Shown in pieces: positions 30,070-38,115 of a DNA stretch of 64,000 bases (its first letter is position 1; each line of letters starts with the position of its first letter). The translations under genes were made by a program, and so were the position numbers. The notes beneath the pieces were generated by a model. It saw nothing but the letters and a program-made list of their open reading frames with translations. It was not told the DNA's origin and did no database searches. Location of the stretch: NCBI RefSeq assembly GCF_001006005.1, contig NZ_CP011254.1:1-64000 (forward strand), written 5' to 3'. This DNA is from Serratia fonticola. GTDB taxonomy: Bacteria; Pseudomonadota; Gammaproteobacteria; Enterobacterales; Enterobacteriaceae.

Positions 30070-30098
30070 AAAGCAGCTTCGGGAAACCGAGGCTGCTT
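30070..30098 (+). terminator. terminator hairpin after acrD
   Basis: The arms AAAGCAGC/GCTGCTTT and TCGG/CCGA form a long stem with a GAAA loop 11 bp after acrD. The T run is part of the stem end. It may also serve the convergent ypfM. Confidence 0.75.
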
Positions 30099-30184
30099 TG
30101 CTAAAGACTTAATATTGTTACCCAAGGTGCTTTAAATAAAAACAAACCCAATAGCCTTATTCAAGCTTTAAACCCTATATGGTG

Positions 30185-30244
30185 TTAGTTACCCAACATC
30201 TCATCAATAAAGTCTTTCCAATTTTTTAACTCTCGATCAACCAT
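30185..30244 (-). CDS. ypfM: 19-residue small protein YpfM
   Basis: The 20-codon frame encodes MVDRELKNWKDFIDEMLGN, clearly related to E. coli YpfM, a 19-residue protein also encoded antisense just downstream of acrD. The sequence suggests one amphipathic helix. GGAGG lies 12 bp before the ATG. The conserved length, sequence and location make this a real gene despite its size. Function is unknown. Confidence 0.85.
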   Translation of the reverse strand: MVDRELKNWKDFIDEMLGN

Positions 30245-30550
30245 GATACTTCACAACCTCCAGTTATTGGACGCAGCGATTCTACGCCGGTTTTTTGACC
30301 AAGTGAAGCCTTTTGGGAACGATGCCAGCCAAGAAAAACCAGGATGGAACATATTTTCAGATTAATCAAAAACCTACCCCGATGTTACATTTTCTTTGGC
30401 GTCCTGGAACCTATGCATGGTAACGGATACCTACGTTAAGTTGAATTTATCCTACAAAACCAACACGACAATTTTAATGTGCCACAAACAAGATCATTCC
30501 AATACAGTTACCGGCATCATCCTGTTATTGGCACATTCCTTTGCTATGGC

Positions 30551-30578
30551 TTGAAATTGCACCTTAGATAGCTATCCT
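30551..30578 (+). promoter_or_regulatory. predicted sigma-70 promoter of the small Cys peptide gene
   Basis: TTGAAA and TATCCT are separated by 16 bp and end 34 bp before the ATG of the next gene. The remaining part of the 368-bp gap (30245-30550) shows nothing recognisable. Confidence 0.45.
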
Positions 30579-30612
30579 AACGTTTCATTAATATGACACA
30601 AGGAAGGATCTC

Positions 30613-30825
30613 ATGAAAAAAATAACGCATAATAAAGCCACCCATGTAATTGGCGGTAATAATTTGGTGTGTGGTAACACACGCTATTTATGGATAAGAA
30701 ATGACGATGGCAGTGGCAACTATATCTGCATGCAGAGAGAGGAGTGCAATATACCTGGCGATGATAAATTCGGTAACCCGCAAATCCACTTTAACAGAGT
30801 CGCCGCTTCATTCTGTGGACGATAA
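30613..30825 (+). CDS. small double-glycine-leader Cys peptide (DUF4762-like)
   Basis: The 70-residue product starts with a 15-residue leader-like segment ending in Gly-Gly (MKKITHNKATHVIGG). A body with four cysteines (20, 39, 45, 68) and the C-terminal pattern KFGNPQIHFNRVAASFCGR follows. This recalls the DUF4762 family of enterobacterial small peptides. The leader looks like those cleaved by C39-peptidase ABC exporters in microcin systems, but no such exporter or immunity gene adjoins it. AAGGAAGGA precedes the ATG, and a perfect 10-bp hairpin follows. The product is likely secreted or periplasmic; bacteriocin activity is only a possibility. Confidence 0.7.
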   Translation: MKKITHNKATHVIGGNNLVCGNTRYLWIRNDDGSGNYICMQREECNIPGDDKFGNPQIHFNRVAASFCGR

Positions 30826-30842
30826 TTAACGCCCATTAATTT

Positions 30843-30871
30843 ATCCGGTGTCCTTTTTATAGACACCGGAT
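30843..30871 (+). terminator. hairpin after the small Cys peptide gene
   Basis: ATCCGGTGTC and GACACCGGAT form a perfect 10-bp stem with a 9-base T/A-rich loop, 18 bp after the stop codon. There is no T run behind it. Confidence 0.6.
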
Positions 30872-30938
30872 GATCAACGCTCAGCCTTGCCCAAAAATGC
30901 GTGAGTGATTATTGTTTTAAAATAATCATGACGTGTCC

Positions 30939-32258
30939 CTATCCCTCTTTTTCCGGTTGCCTGCGCTTGAGAATACGCTGATACCATGGCTGAGGTACGG
31001 GGTGAACAATATGTCGCAGCGCTCGGGCGTAATCCATCACCAGCCCTGGTGTCCAAGCCATTGAGAGTGCCCGTCTGCGTACCTGCGCGGCAATCCACAA
31101 TTCCGGCATGGTCAAAATGCGTAATGTGCCCAGCCAGCTTTTACTCTGTTTGGCAAGCACGCCATCCAATGAGGCTTCCAAGGCATAGGCAACACTACTG
31201 GAGCAGTTACGCGACGTCAGATTGTAGATTTTAGTCAGCTGATAGCCGCTCCAAAACCGTATCAGTGCCGAGCTGTTATAACGGTGAAACTGGATCTGCC
31301 GATTCGAATCGCACCAGTTGGCCGCCTCGGTAACATAGTCCGGCTGGAAGGTGCCGGGCACGTCATTTTCTCGCGTCGCCTTCAACACATTGAGAAACTC
31401 TGAAGGAGAACGATCGATATCTGCCGCTGGATACAGGCTGATATAGATGCTCGGTACCAGTTCCAATGCAGCATGCCCGGTAGAGATAACCCCTTGAGCA
31501 TCCACGGCCGCGATATAGCGATTAATGACTGGCCGGGGGATTGGGGCCGCACTCGCCGTTCCTTCCGGGGTCCAGATATGGACGGTTAAAGGCTGTTTAA
31601 AATCAATGCTAGGGGCAACCACCTCGGCTGGCCGAGTCGCCGATTTCTTTCCAAAGACGTAAAATATCTCGGTAGGTACCAACAATTCAAACACCGAGGT
31701 GCCGTCCCTTAAAAGGTTGGCCCGCCTGGCTAATTGCAGGATATTGATGCCACTAACAACCATCAATGTACCCAGGAAAAACGATATGGTGGCCTTGTAG
31801 TGCACCGGATAGGGGCTAAATATGAGCATGGCGAACAGTATCTGAGCAATGCCGCTGACCAGCGCATTCTTCCAGCGCGGAAACCGCACGATCCAGGCAG
31901 AAGCGATCATAAACAAGCCAATAACGAAATAGGAGAAACCGAATATGATTGCCAGTAACAGATTACTGTAGGGTTTATTCGCCAGGATCAGCAATGCGAC
32001 AACACAAAAGATCCCGCCCTTGAAATAGAGCACCGCTTTCTGTGCCCCAACCCCGCTGGAGGCGATACTCAACGTGACCAGGCTCTCCAGAAGCATCAGC
32101 GCACCAAAAACCTGTAAGGGAAAATAGAGCACGCCATCAAGGCCATCGATAAAGATACCGATCCCCATAAGCCCCCAGATAATCCCGATTACGCCCAAAA
32201 ATTTGGCTTTGGAGCGCACAAAATCAACGCCGAATAATAACAGGGCAATCTGGATCAC
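30939..32258 (-). CDS. HdeD-like membrane domain fused to a papain-like (NlpC/P60-type) domain
   Basis: The protein has about 439 residues. The N-terminal 180 form six or so membrane helices of HdeD/DUF308 type. The C-terminal 230 are soluble, with a His in VISTGHAALEL and a Cys in LTSRNCSSSVAYALEA; this order suggests a circularly permuted papain-like hydrolase or acyltransferase fold. A GTG start at 32258 is chosen for GGAGAG 8 bp upstream; a TTG six codons earlier is possible. It lies 38 bp after the MASE1 gene on the same strand, so the two are probably co-transcribed. The catalytic role is an inference from two motifs; function unknown. Confidence 0.7.
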   Translation of the reverse strand: MIQIALLLFGVDFVRSKAKFLGVIGIIWGLMGIGIFIDGLDGVLYFPLQVFGALMLLESLVTLSIASSGVGAQKAVLYFKGGIFCVVALLILANKPYSNLLLAIIFGFSYFVIGLFMIASAWIVRFPRWKNALVSGIAQILFAMLIFSPYPVHYKATISFFLGTLMVVSGINILQLARRANLLRDGTSVFELLVPTEIFYVFGKKSATRPAEVVAPSIDFKQPLTVHIWTPEGTASAAPIPRPVINRYIAAVDAQGVISTGHAALELVPSIYISLYPAADIDRSPSEFLNVLKATRENDVPGTFQPDYVTEAANWCDSNRQIQFHRYNSSALIRFWSGYQLTKIYNLTSRNCSSSVAYALEASLDGVLAKQSKSWLGTLRILTMPELWIAAQVRRRALSMAWTPGLVMDYARALRHIVHPVPQPWYQRILKRRQPEKEG

Positions 32259-32296
32259 TGCTGCAACTCTCCGCAATATGCAAATAATAGGTTCAT

Positions 32297-33562
32297 TTAA
32301 CTGTCCTGGTGATACTGGCTTGCTTGCCAGTTGCCGACAATAATGCTCTGTTGTTCCTCATCCAGCAGGACGCAGCTGTTATCCACCAACGTTAACCACT
32401 CTCCCTGTGGCATCTGGATACGGAATACCAACGGGGGGCGGGGCTGAGGACTATCATTGAGGAGCCAATGGTCACGCAGCTTGCCTTGATCATGCGGGTG
32501 AACCCATTGCATGACGTCATCCATGGTGTCTAACTTATTGGGAACCTGCTGCTCAAACAAACTACCTAGCTCATCCTCCCAGTGCAAAATCCCGGTACGC
32601 GGATTGAGGCTATAAATCACCCCCTTGCCGGTTATCCGGCCGGTATCTGGGTTAAAACTGTTGGTCGAGTGCTTCAACACCCTGATAAACACGATCAACA
32701 ACGCCGTCGCGGAAAGGTAGCTCAAGGCTAATAACAGAGACTCATTAAGATGTAAGCCCTTTAGAAAAAAGGGCCCATGCTGATGATTGGTATAGTAAAT
32801 CACTCCCAATCCAAGAGTGATAAGCGCGAGAGACCCCCCACGATTCCCCCAGGCCACAGAAAGCATAATAGCCAGAATAATGGGGAAGCATGCCAAGGCA
32901 AAGTAGAGCGCAGCAGCGTTGTGTTGCAGCCAGAGAAGGGGGTAACCAAAGATAAACCAGATCGAAACACACAGCAGCAGCCAAAGTGCCCCACCCAGAA
33001 GGCCCGTTTGCAGATTGCGACTGGCAGGTTCCAAGCGCCGATTGACAACCCCCATAATAACGGTTGTGGCAAAGATAATGCCGGTAACATCAGCGATAAA
33101 GTTCTGCCAGAACAAGCTGAACAAAGGCTGCTGGTGGATTAGGGCATAACCCCCACCAATAATTAGCGCATCCAGCCCGCTGAAGACCAAGGTTGCAGTG
33201 ATACAGACTAAAATAGTATGGAGATCGTCATTAAGCCGTGCAAAGCGTCGAACGGCCCAGGCGACCGCTACGTTGGCTGGCATGGATAGCAGAGCATCGA
33301 TCAGTGATTGCAATGGTTTATGCTGCCAGCCCTCCGTCAACAACAAGCTTGCCAACGTCAAAATGACGAACAGGGTTAAATAACTGCGCCAGCGGGACAA
33401 AAGAAAGGCGGCAACCGCAACACCAGAGGGAAACCACACGATTGCGATCGGCGAGTTAGGGTCGTCAAATTTTAATGAGATCAATCCGGCGAGGTAATAG
33501 ATTATCCCCCATAGCAGCAGGGTGAAAAGTTGTCGAACATACGATGGAACGTGGGGTGTCAT
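32297..33562 (-). CDS. MASE1-domain membrane protein with C-terminal PAS-like domain
   Basis: The 421-residue protein has about eight to ten membrane helices that fit the MASE1 sensor domain (N-terminal ISLKFDDPNSPIAIVWFPSGVAVA). A soluble tail of about 110 residues, which reads like a PAS domain (GVIYSLNPRTGILHWEDELGS and VHPHDQGKLRDHW), follows. MASE1 normally feeds GGDEF, EAL or kinase output domains; none is present. The protein may therefore signal to its operon partner, the HdeD/papain-like protein downstream. The ligand is unknown. Confidence 0.72.
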   Translation of the reverse strand: MTPHVPSYVRQLFTLLLWGIIYYLAGLISLKFDDPNSPIAIVWFPSGVAVAAFLLSRWRSYLTLFVILTLASLLLTEGWQHKPLQSLIDALLSMPANVAVAWAVRRFARLNDDLHTILVCITATLVFSGLDALIIGGGYALIHQQPLFSLFWQNFIADVTGIIFATTVIMGVVNRRLEPASRNLQTGLLGGALWLLLCVSIWFIFGYPLLWLQHNAAALYFALACFPIILAIMLSVAWGNRGGSLALITLGLGVIYYTNHQHGPFFLKGLHLNESLLLALSYLSATALLIVFIRVLKHSTNSFNPDTGRITGKGVIYSLNPRTGILHWEDELGSLFEQQVPNKLDTMDDVMQWVHPHDQGKLRDHWLLNDSPQPRPPLVFRIQMPQGEWLTLVDNSCVLLDEEQQSIIVGNWQASQYHQDS

Positions 33563-33782
33563 TTTTTACTCACTGGTATGCACGCAGGCATTTTGTGAAA
33601 AATATCACGTGTTGCCGTCAAGAAAAGCCTGATTAACTATAGGATATTCTACATCAGCATGATGTGAACGTACTATTTCAAACTCATCGGAGATCTATCC
33701 AGGCATATATTTCTTTGCGGATGAATAGTGAAGGAGTAACGTTGCTACAGGATTTAGCCAAACACCGTTGAAAGGGAAAATC

Positions 33783-34262
33783 ATGTCTTCGAGTATCACC
33801 ATCGAACAGTTGAAACAACAAGGTCGCTATCCAGAAGCCACCGAACTGGCCCAACAGATGCTGCAACAGGCACCGTTGGATGGCTCGCTGCATTACCAGC
33901 TGGCGTGCCTTTACGATGTGCAGGGCTTTGAGCAGCAGGCGATCCCCTGTTATCTCGCCGCCTTGCAGCAAGACCTGCCCGCACAGCTTCGCCAGGAAGC
34001 CTGGCTGGGCCTGGGTAGCACCTATCGCGCATTAGGGGAATATCAGAAATCGCTAGCCGCTTTCGACGACGGGCTAAACGAGTTCCCGCAGGCCAAAGAG
34101 ATCACGCTGTTCCGCGCCATGACGCTCTACAATCTAGGGGAAACCAAACAGGCGGTGGCGGATCTGCTGATCCTGTTGGCAGAGACCTCGGCACATACGG
34201 AAATCAGCAGCTACCAGCGTGCTATCCAGCAATATGCTGCAGATTTGGATCGTATTGGTTGA
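33783..34262 (+). CDS. tetratricopeptide repeat protein
   Basis: The 159-residue soluble protein is built from helical TPR-like repeats: GRYPEATELAQQMLQQAPLD, DVQGFEQQAIPCYLAAL and YRALGEYQKSLAAFDDGLNEF. There is no signal peptide, so a cytoplasmic protein-interaction role is likely. The ATG at 33783 has AGGGA upstream; a TTG five codons earlier is less likely. It precedes a GNAT acetyltransferase by 10 bp, and the pair probably works together. No partner is identified. Confidence 0.82.
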   Translation: MSSSITIEQLKQQGRYPEATELAQQMLQQAPLDGSLHYQLACLYDVQGFEQQAIPCYLAALQQDLPAQLRQEAWLGLGSTYRALGEYQKSLAAFDDGLNEFPQAKEITLFRAMTLYNLGETKQAVADLLILLAETSAHTEISSYQRAIQQYAADLDRIG

Positions 34263-34272
34263 GGGGAAAATT

Positions 34273-34704
34273 ATGGAGATCATCACCGATCCGCGTAAAT
34301 GTAATATCGACTGGCAACAGTTGGGCGAATTGCTGGCCGCCGCCGGACTAGGTGAGCGTGATCAACAGGTCTTACAGAAGGTGTACCAAAATAGCCAATT
34401 CTGCTATTGGGGCTTTATTGAGGGAGAGCTGATGGCCACCGCCCATGCCATCAGTGACATGACCTCGGTAGCTTATCTGGCCGATGTCGCCATCCATCCG
34501 CGCTTTCAGGGGCAAGGTTATGGTCAGCAGTTGATGGATCGCGTCATGCAAGATCTGGCCCCGTTAGGTAAAGTGTTTATTTACTCGGTGCCGGACAAAT
34601 TGGCATTTTATAAGCGATATGGCTTCCACGATCTGACTACCGGCATGGTGTATGCCGATGGGAGCGCGCTGGAAAGGTTACAAAATAGCGGGTATGTGCG
34701 TTGA
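34273..34704 (+). CDS. GNAT-family N-acetyltransferase
   Basis: The 143-residue protein has the GNAT acetyl-CoA motif RFQGQGYGQQLMDRVM and the C-terminal FYKRYGFHDL. GAGGGG precedes the ATG 10 bp after the TPR gene. The substrate is unknown; GNAT enzymes in this size class acetylate small molecules, peptides or protein N-termini. GC content is normal here and drops sharply just downstream. Confidence 0.88.
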   Translation: MEIITDPRKCNIDWQQLGELLAAAGLGERDQQVLQKVYQNSQFCYWGFIEGELMATAHAISDMTSVAYLADVAIHPRFQGQGYGQQLMDRVMQDLAPLGKVFIYSVPDKLAFYKRYGFHDLTTGMVYADGSALERLQNSGYVR

Positions 34705-34809
34705 ACCCCAAACTGCTAAATAGCGATTCCTAATAAGCCTAGTATATGGATAGTATGTCAGAAAAAAACCATCAACCTACTTTCTTACAGCTTATATCAG
34801 CTTAAATGC

Positions 34810-35166
34810 CTAGCTCACATTGACGTTTAGCATTTTCTCCTTAATGAAAAACCACATCGATTTAATATAGAACCTCATTGGCGTTATATAATATGATGGA
34901 ATGATTAACATAAGGAACATGAGAATGATAATCCCTAAGGCTGGGGCACCATTTTTAAGCGTGGTACCAATCGTGAATATTGTTAATATCACAGTTAAAA
35001 TAACGCTCGCCCTGAAGGTTCTTTTCCCTACATCCCTTACCGAATAGATAAAATCAAGGTTGAAAATTTTAGCATTGGTTTTTGCCTGCCTGATTTCATG
35101 CCGAGTGAAACCTGACTCCAGCAGCAATCTACTCGTCGTTTTAGTTTTTCCATTAATCGACTTCAT
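34810..35166 (-). CDS. two-helix membrane protein, possible orphan immunity protein
   Basis: The 118-residue protein has a soluble N-terminal half (about 1-50) and two hydrophobic segments (about 54-70 and 75-92), then a basic tail. The topology resembles that of the gene at 36819-37199, which sits next to the DUF4225-type effector. It lies upstream of hcp in the same AT-rich island, on the opposite strand. It may protect against a related effector no longer present here. This is a topology and context argument only. Confidence 0.6.
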   Translation of the reverse strand: MKSINGKTKTTSRLLLESGFTRHEIRQAKTNAKIFNLDFIYSVRDVGKRTFRASVILTVILTIFTIGTTLKNGAPALGIIILMFLMLIIPSYYITPMRFYIKSMWFFIKEKMLNVNVS

Positions 35167-35190
35167 TTCTAATACAGCTTTGGTTAAGTA

Positions 35191-35325
35191 ATGATTTTAA
35201 ATAAATTACATTATAAGCTTATTTATGTAAAGTCTAATGCTAAATCTTTATGGTATGGCGGTACTGGTGAGACCTCTAAGACAAATTTAGCGTTCTGGGA
35301 TCCTGAGCTAAATAACCTTACCTAA
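35191..35325 (+). CDS. possible 44-residue protein or gene remnant
   Basis: A frame of 44 codons opens at an ATG at 35191 and ends in WYGGTGETSKTNLAFWDPEL, a plausible protein-like segment. No ribosome site is clear. A hairpin with ACCGTAC/GTACGGT arms follows (35327-35358). It fills part of the 346-bp gap before hcp and may be a remnant of a larger gene. Confidence 0.25.
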   Translation: MILNKLHYKLIYVKSNAKSLWYGGTGETSKTNLAFWDPELNNLT

Positions 35326-35512
35326 TACCGTACCACTGAAGCCTGAGGCAGTACGGTTATAAACGATAACTTCCCCATCTTATCAATACACCTCATGAAT
35401 GCATCCAAACCAATTTAATCACATGGCAAATACATAGCATGCTTTAGATACTGGATTTAAAATCAGATCCTATGTATTATAAGTTTTTCTGTACTTAATG
35501 TAAGGGATTTAC

Positions 35513-35992
35513 ATGGCTAATATAATTTACGGAACCATCCAGGGTGACAAGCAAGGGCTGATCTCTGCGGGATGCTCAACTCCAGATTCAATAGGCAATA
35601 AGTATCAAAAAGGACATGAAGATCAGATCTTCATTCTCGAATTGCTCAATCTTATGACCCGTGAGAGCAATGTACAACTCCATCCGTTGCAAATCAGAAA
35701 ACCCATAGATAAAGCTACTCCACTCCTAGCCTTGGCAATGAACCAGAATGAACGTTTAACTTGTGAGTTTGTGTTTTACAGAATGAATGCATCTGGTGGG
35801 CTGGAAATTTTCTTTAAGATAAAACTAACTGGAGCGACGTTAACTGAAATCAGAATGTTTAGCCCTAACTCATTAACGCATAATGAGGTTCAATCTGATG
35901 AAAGTATTTCCATCAAATATGAATCTATCACTTGGGAACATGTTATGGCGGGAACAAGTGCTTATAGCATCTGGGATGATAGGGTGTATTAA
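35513..35992 (+). CDS. hcp: Hcp-family type VI secretion tube protein
   Basis: The 159-residue protein has the Hcp signatures: IYGTIQGDKQGLISAGC at the start, the GHEDQIFILEL loop and the C-terminal YESITWEHVMAGTSAYSIWDD. Hcp hexamers stack to form the inner tube of the type VI machine and carry effectors. No other T6SS structural gene is in the window, so this is an orphan copy that would work with a main cluster elsewhere. Only 2 bp separate it from the next gene, which suggests that it delivers that protein. Base composition is far more AT-rich than the core genes on each side. Confidence 0.93.
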   Translation: MANIIYGTIQGDKQGLISAGCSTPDSIGNKYQKGHEDQIFILELLNLMTRESNVQLHPLQIRKPIDKATPLLALAMNQNERLTCEFVFYRMNASGGLEIFFKIKLTGATLTEIRMFSPNSLTHNEVQSDESISIKYESITWEHVMAGTSAYSIWDDRVY

Positions 35993-35994
35993 TC

Positions 35995-36831
35995 ATGGGT
36001 ACTGCTGCAATAGCTCATTTAAAATATGACTTAGATAGACATGCGGTGGACCTAAGGCGTATTGCTACTTTAGCCTCAGCCTATTTCATTGAAAATTACC
36101 AAATAAGAAGAGAATACCTCAGGGAAGTTGATGATTTTATCAGCGATATTAACAGACGATTCAAAAGTACATTCGATATTAATGGGCGAATGAGATTAAT
36201 CATCGAGGTTCGTACTGAAAGTGAAATTACTCAACGAGAGTATCAGATACTCAGACAAGGAAGTTATACTAAGTACATCGTTACAGAAATATTTGAAGAT
36301 CAAGGTGTAGTTAAATACGCAAAAATAGGTGGAGGAGTTTTTTCAGGATTAATTCAGACATATATGGGTTGGACAATTAATAAACTTGGTCAAACAATGC
36401 ACTTTAGGCATATGAAATCTATAGGGGTAATATTAATAGCTAATGGGACAAATAATACATTTGAATCGATATCACCAGTGCTATTTGAAAACCAGCGAGT
36501 TGGTTGGGTTAGAAAGTTATATAGATTAGGTGCGGAATATTTAGGCGGAGATAAATATGATGGTGACTTTGCTTATGGAACAGTTGATTTTATAGCCACA
36601 TTATATTCCGCCTATAGAATGCCTGTCATAACTCAGAACAAAAATAGATATGTGACTCCTTTTTTATTTGAAAAACCTGGAACGGGAAGGCTTTTCAGGT
36701 ATGTAAATAAAGACTATGTCCCTAAATGGATTAATGCAAGCAATGCCATGAGAATATATCAACTTGGCTCTACTGCTCATAAATTCTCACTATTATATGG
36801 GGGTGAGGGCTACAAATATCAGGAAAATTGA
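35995..36831 (+). CDS. DUF4225-type putative T6SS effector
   Basis: The 278-residue protein has a charged N-terminal half (1-115) and a central hydrophobic part with IGVILIANGTNNTFESISPV. DFAYGTVDFIATLYSAY and a C-terminal RLFRYVNKDYVPKW follow, all recalling DUF4225 proteins. These accompany orphan Hcp or VgrG genes in Enterobacterales and are thought to act on membranes. It starts 2 bp after hcp. Its 3' end overlaps the convergent gene at 36819 by 13 bp. No known enzymatic motif is visible. The effector role rests on family and position. Confidence 0.75.
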   Translation: MGTAAIAHLKYDLDRHAVDLRRIATLASAYFIENYQIRREYLREVDDFISDINRRFKSTFDINGRMRLIIEVRTESEITQREYQILRQGSYTKYIVTEIFEDQGVVKYAKIGGGVFSGLIQTYMGWTINKLGQTMHFRHMKSIGVILIANGTNNTFESISPVLFENQRVGWVRKLYRLGAEYLGGDKYDGDFAYGTVDFIATLYSAYRMPVITQNKNRYVTPFLFEKPGTGRLFRYVNKDYVPKWINASNAMRIYQLGSTAHKFSLLYGGEGYKYQEN

Positions 36832-37199
36832 TTTATCTTAATTTTCAAACCGAGCTTAATTAATTTAAGCTCAGTTATTATACTATGGTTATCCTTTTTG
36901 GCATTATTATATATTTCCCATAAAATAAAGGCAGCAAAAAATGGAACTGCAAAGAGAGTTTCTTTTATATCAAAAAAAACAGTCCCAATAACATAAAGAA
37001 TGGATATAGTAACTAAAGTGAAAATTGTTTTAGCTGACTCTTTCGATACTACTACTATAGAATCAACAAATGACATTTTTCTACTATCCTCTTCCCCTAA
37101 TCTTTTCAGCTCTTTTTTATAAGCTAAATAGTCTTTCTTGAATTTTAACAATTCTTTATAAGAAAAACCATTGTTAGAGACTACAGTGCGTTCCTTCAT
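36819..37199 (-). CDS. two-helix membrane protein, probable immunity protein for the DUF4225 effector
   Basis: The 126-residue protein has a soluble N-terminal half rich in Lys/Glu (KKELKRLGEEDS), two hydrophobic segments (about 60-77 and 79-95) and a basic tail. The ATG at 37199 is chosen because GAGAG precedes it; longer starts run into a region that encodes a remnant on the other strand. Its convergent overlap with the effector, small size and inner-membrane topology fit an immunity protein. Confidence 0.65.
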   Translation of the reverse strand: MKERTVVSNNGFSYKELLKFKKDYLAYKKELKRLGEEDSRKMSFVDSIVVVSKESAKTIFTLVTISILYVIGTVFFDIKETLFAVPFFAAFILWEIYNNAKKDNHSIITELKLIKLGLKIKINQFS

Positions 37200-37272
37200 T
37201 TTGTTCTCTCTCATTATCTTATTGTAATTTAAGTTAGTATAATGGAATAAAAAAATAAAATCATTAACAAAA

Positions 37273-37478
37273 AACCAAGTAACTTTAAATTGACAGAGTG
37301 AATCATACAACTGTGCCGTTGTACGGGTATTGAAACGCTTGATAACGTCATTGATAAGAACAAATATGAACCAGTGACAAACCTCCATGTAACCACTGTT
37401 CACCACCTTGCTGAATTAGCGATGGGGAAACGACATGATAAGGTGCCAACGGCTGTATTTCAGGAAGTTCTTATATAA
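37273..37478 (+). pseudogene. Hha/YmoA-family remnant
   Basis: Reading in frame to the TAA at 37476 gives KLTE-stop-IIQLCRC, then IETLDNVIDKNKYE and HHLAELAMGKRHDKVPT. E. coli Hha has the matching blocks IDTLERVIEKNKYE and DHRLAELTMNKLYDKIPS at the same spacing. An in-frame TGA interrupts the region that corresponds to Hha residue 9 or so, and no start codon or ribosome site is evident. It is most likely a decayed nucleoid-modulator gene at the right edge of the AT-rich island. The remainder of the 529-bp gap to yffB shows nothing recognisable. Confidence 0.75.
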
Positions 37479-37728
37479 AAGATGTAGCAATAAGTACTGA
37501 GTGGGGCCGTATCTCGTCGCTTTACACAGAATGCCAAAACAAAATGTGTTACTCATCTGCGGACCTGAAACTGCAGGCCTCTCCCTGTCAATGATGAGCA
37601 CATCGCCGTCTGGATCTAAACCCCGTTTTCCCGCATTATCTGTGCTATCACCGTGCGGTATAAGTTAGTGATCTACTCTATGTGCCGCTCAGTACCGATT
37701 TTGACGATTAAAAGGTAGCTTTTACGCC

Positions 37729-38115
37729 ATGACAGACAAACCGCAGCACACCTCGCTGACCATGTTCGGCATCAAAAATTGTGACACCATCAAAAAAGCA
37801 CGCCGCTGGCTGGAAGAACAGGGAGTGGCTTATCAATTCCACGACTATCGCGCAGACGGGCTGGACGAGCAGCTGTTGCGTGATTTTGTCGCTCGCCTGG
37901 GCTGGGAACCATTGCTGAACACCCGTGGCACTACCTGGCGTAAACTGGATGAAGCCCAGCGCAATGCCTGCGACAATGCCGATGCCGCCATCGCCCTGAT
38001 GCTGGAGCAACCGGCCATGATCAAACGCCCCTTGCTGGATGATGGTAAAGGACATGCCCTGCTAGGCTTCAGCAGCGAAAGCTATCAGCAATTTATTACC
38101 GAGGTTAACTCATGA
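37729..38115 (+). CDS. yffB: ArsC/Spx-family protein YffB
   Basis: The 128-residue thioredoxin-fold protein has the ArsC-family start [18 protein letters not shown] with a single active-site cysteine, and the RPLLDDG motif. It is a glutathione-linked reductase homologue of unsettled role. Position before dapE (4-bp overlap) is as in E. coli. An internal ATG at codon 12 is possible. Confidence 0.93.
   Translation: MTDKPQHTSLTMFGIKNCDTIKKARRWLEEQGVAYQFHDYRADGLDEQLLRDFVARLGWEPLLNTRGTTWRKLDEAQRNACDNADAAIALMLEQPAMIKRPLLDDGKGHALLGFSSESYQQFITEVNS

Noticed and set aside
30613..30825. Calling the small Cys peptide a proven microcin
   Set aside because: There is no adjacent exporter or immunity gene; only the leader pattern supports it.
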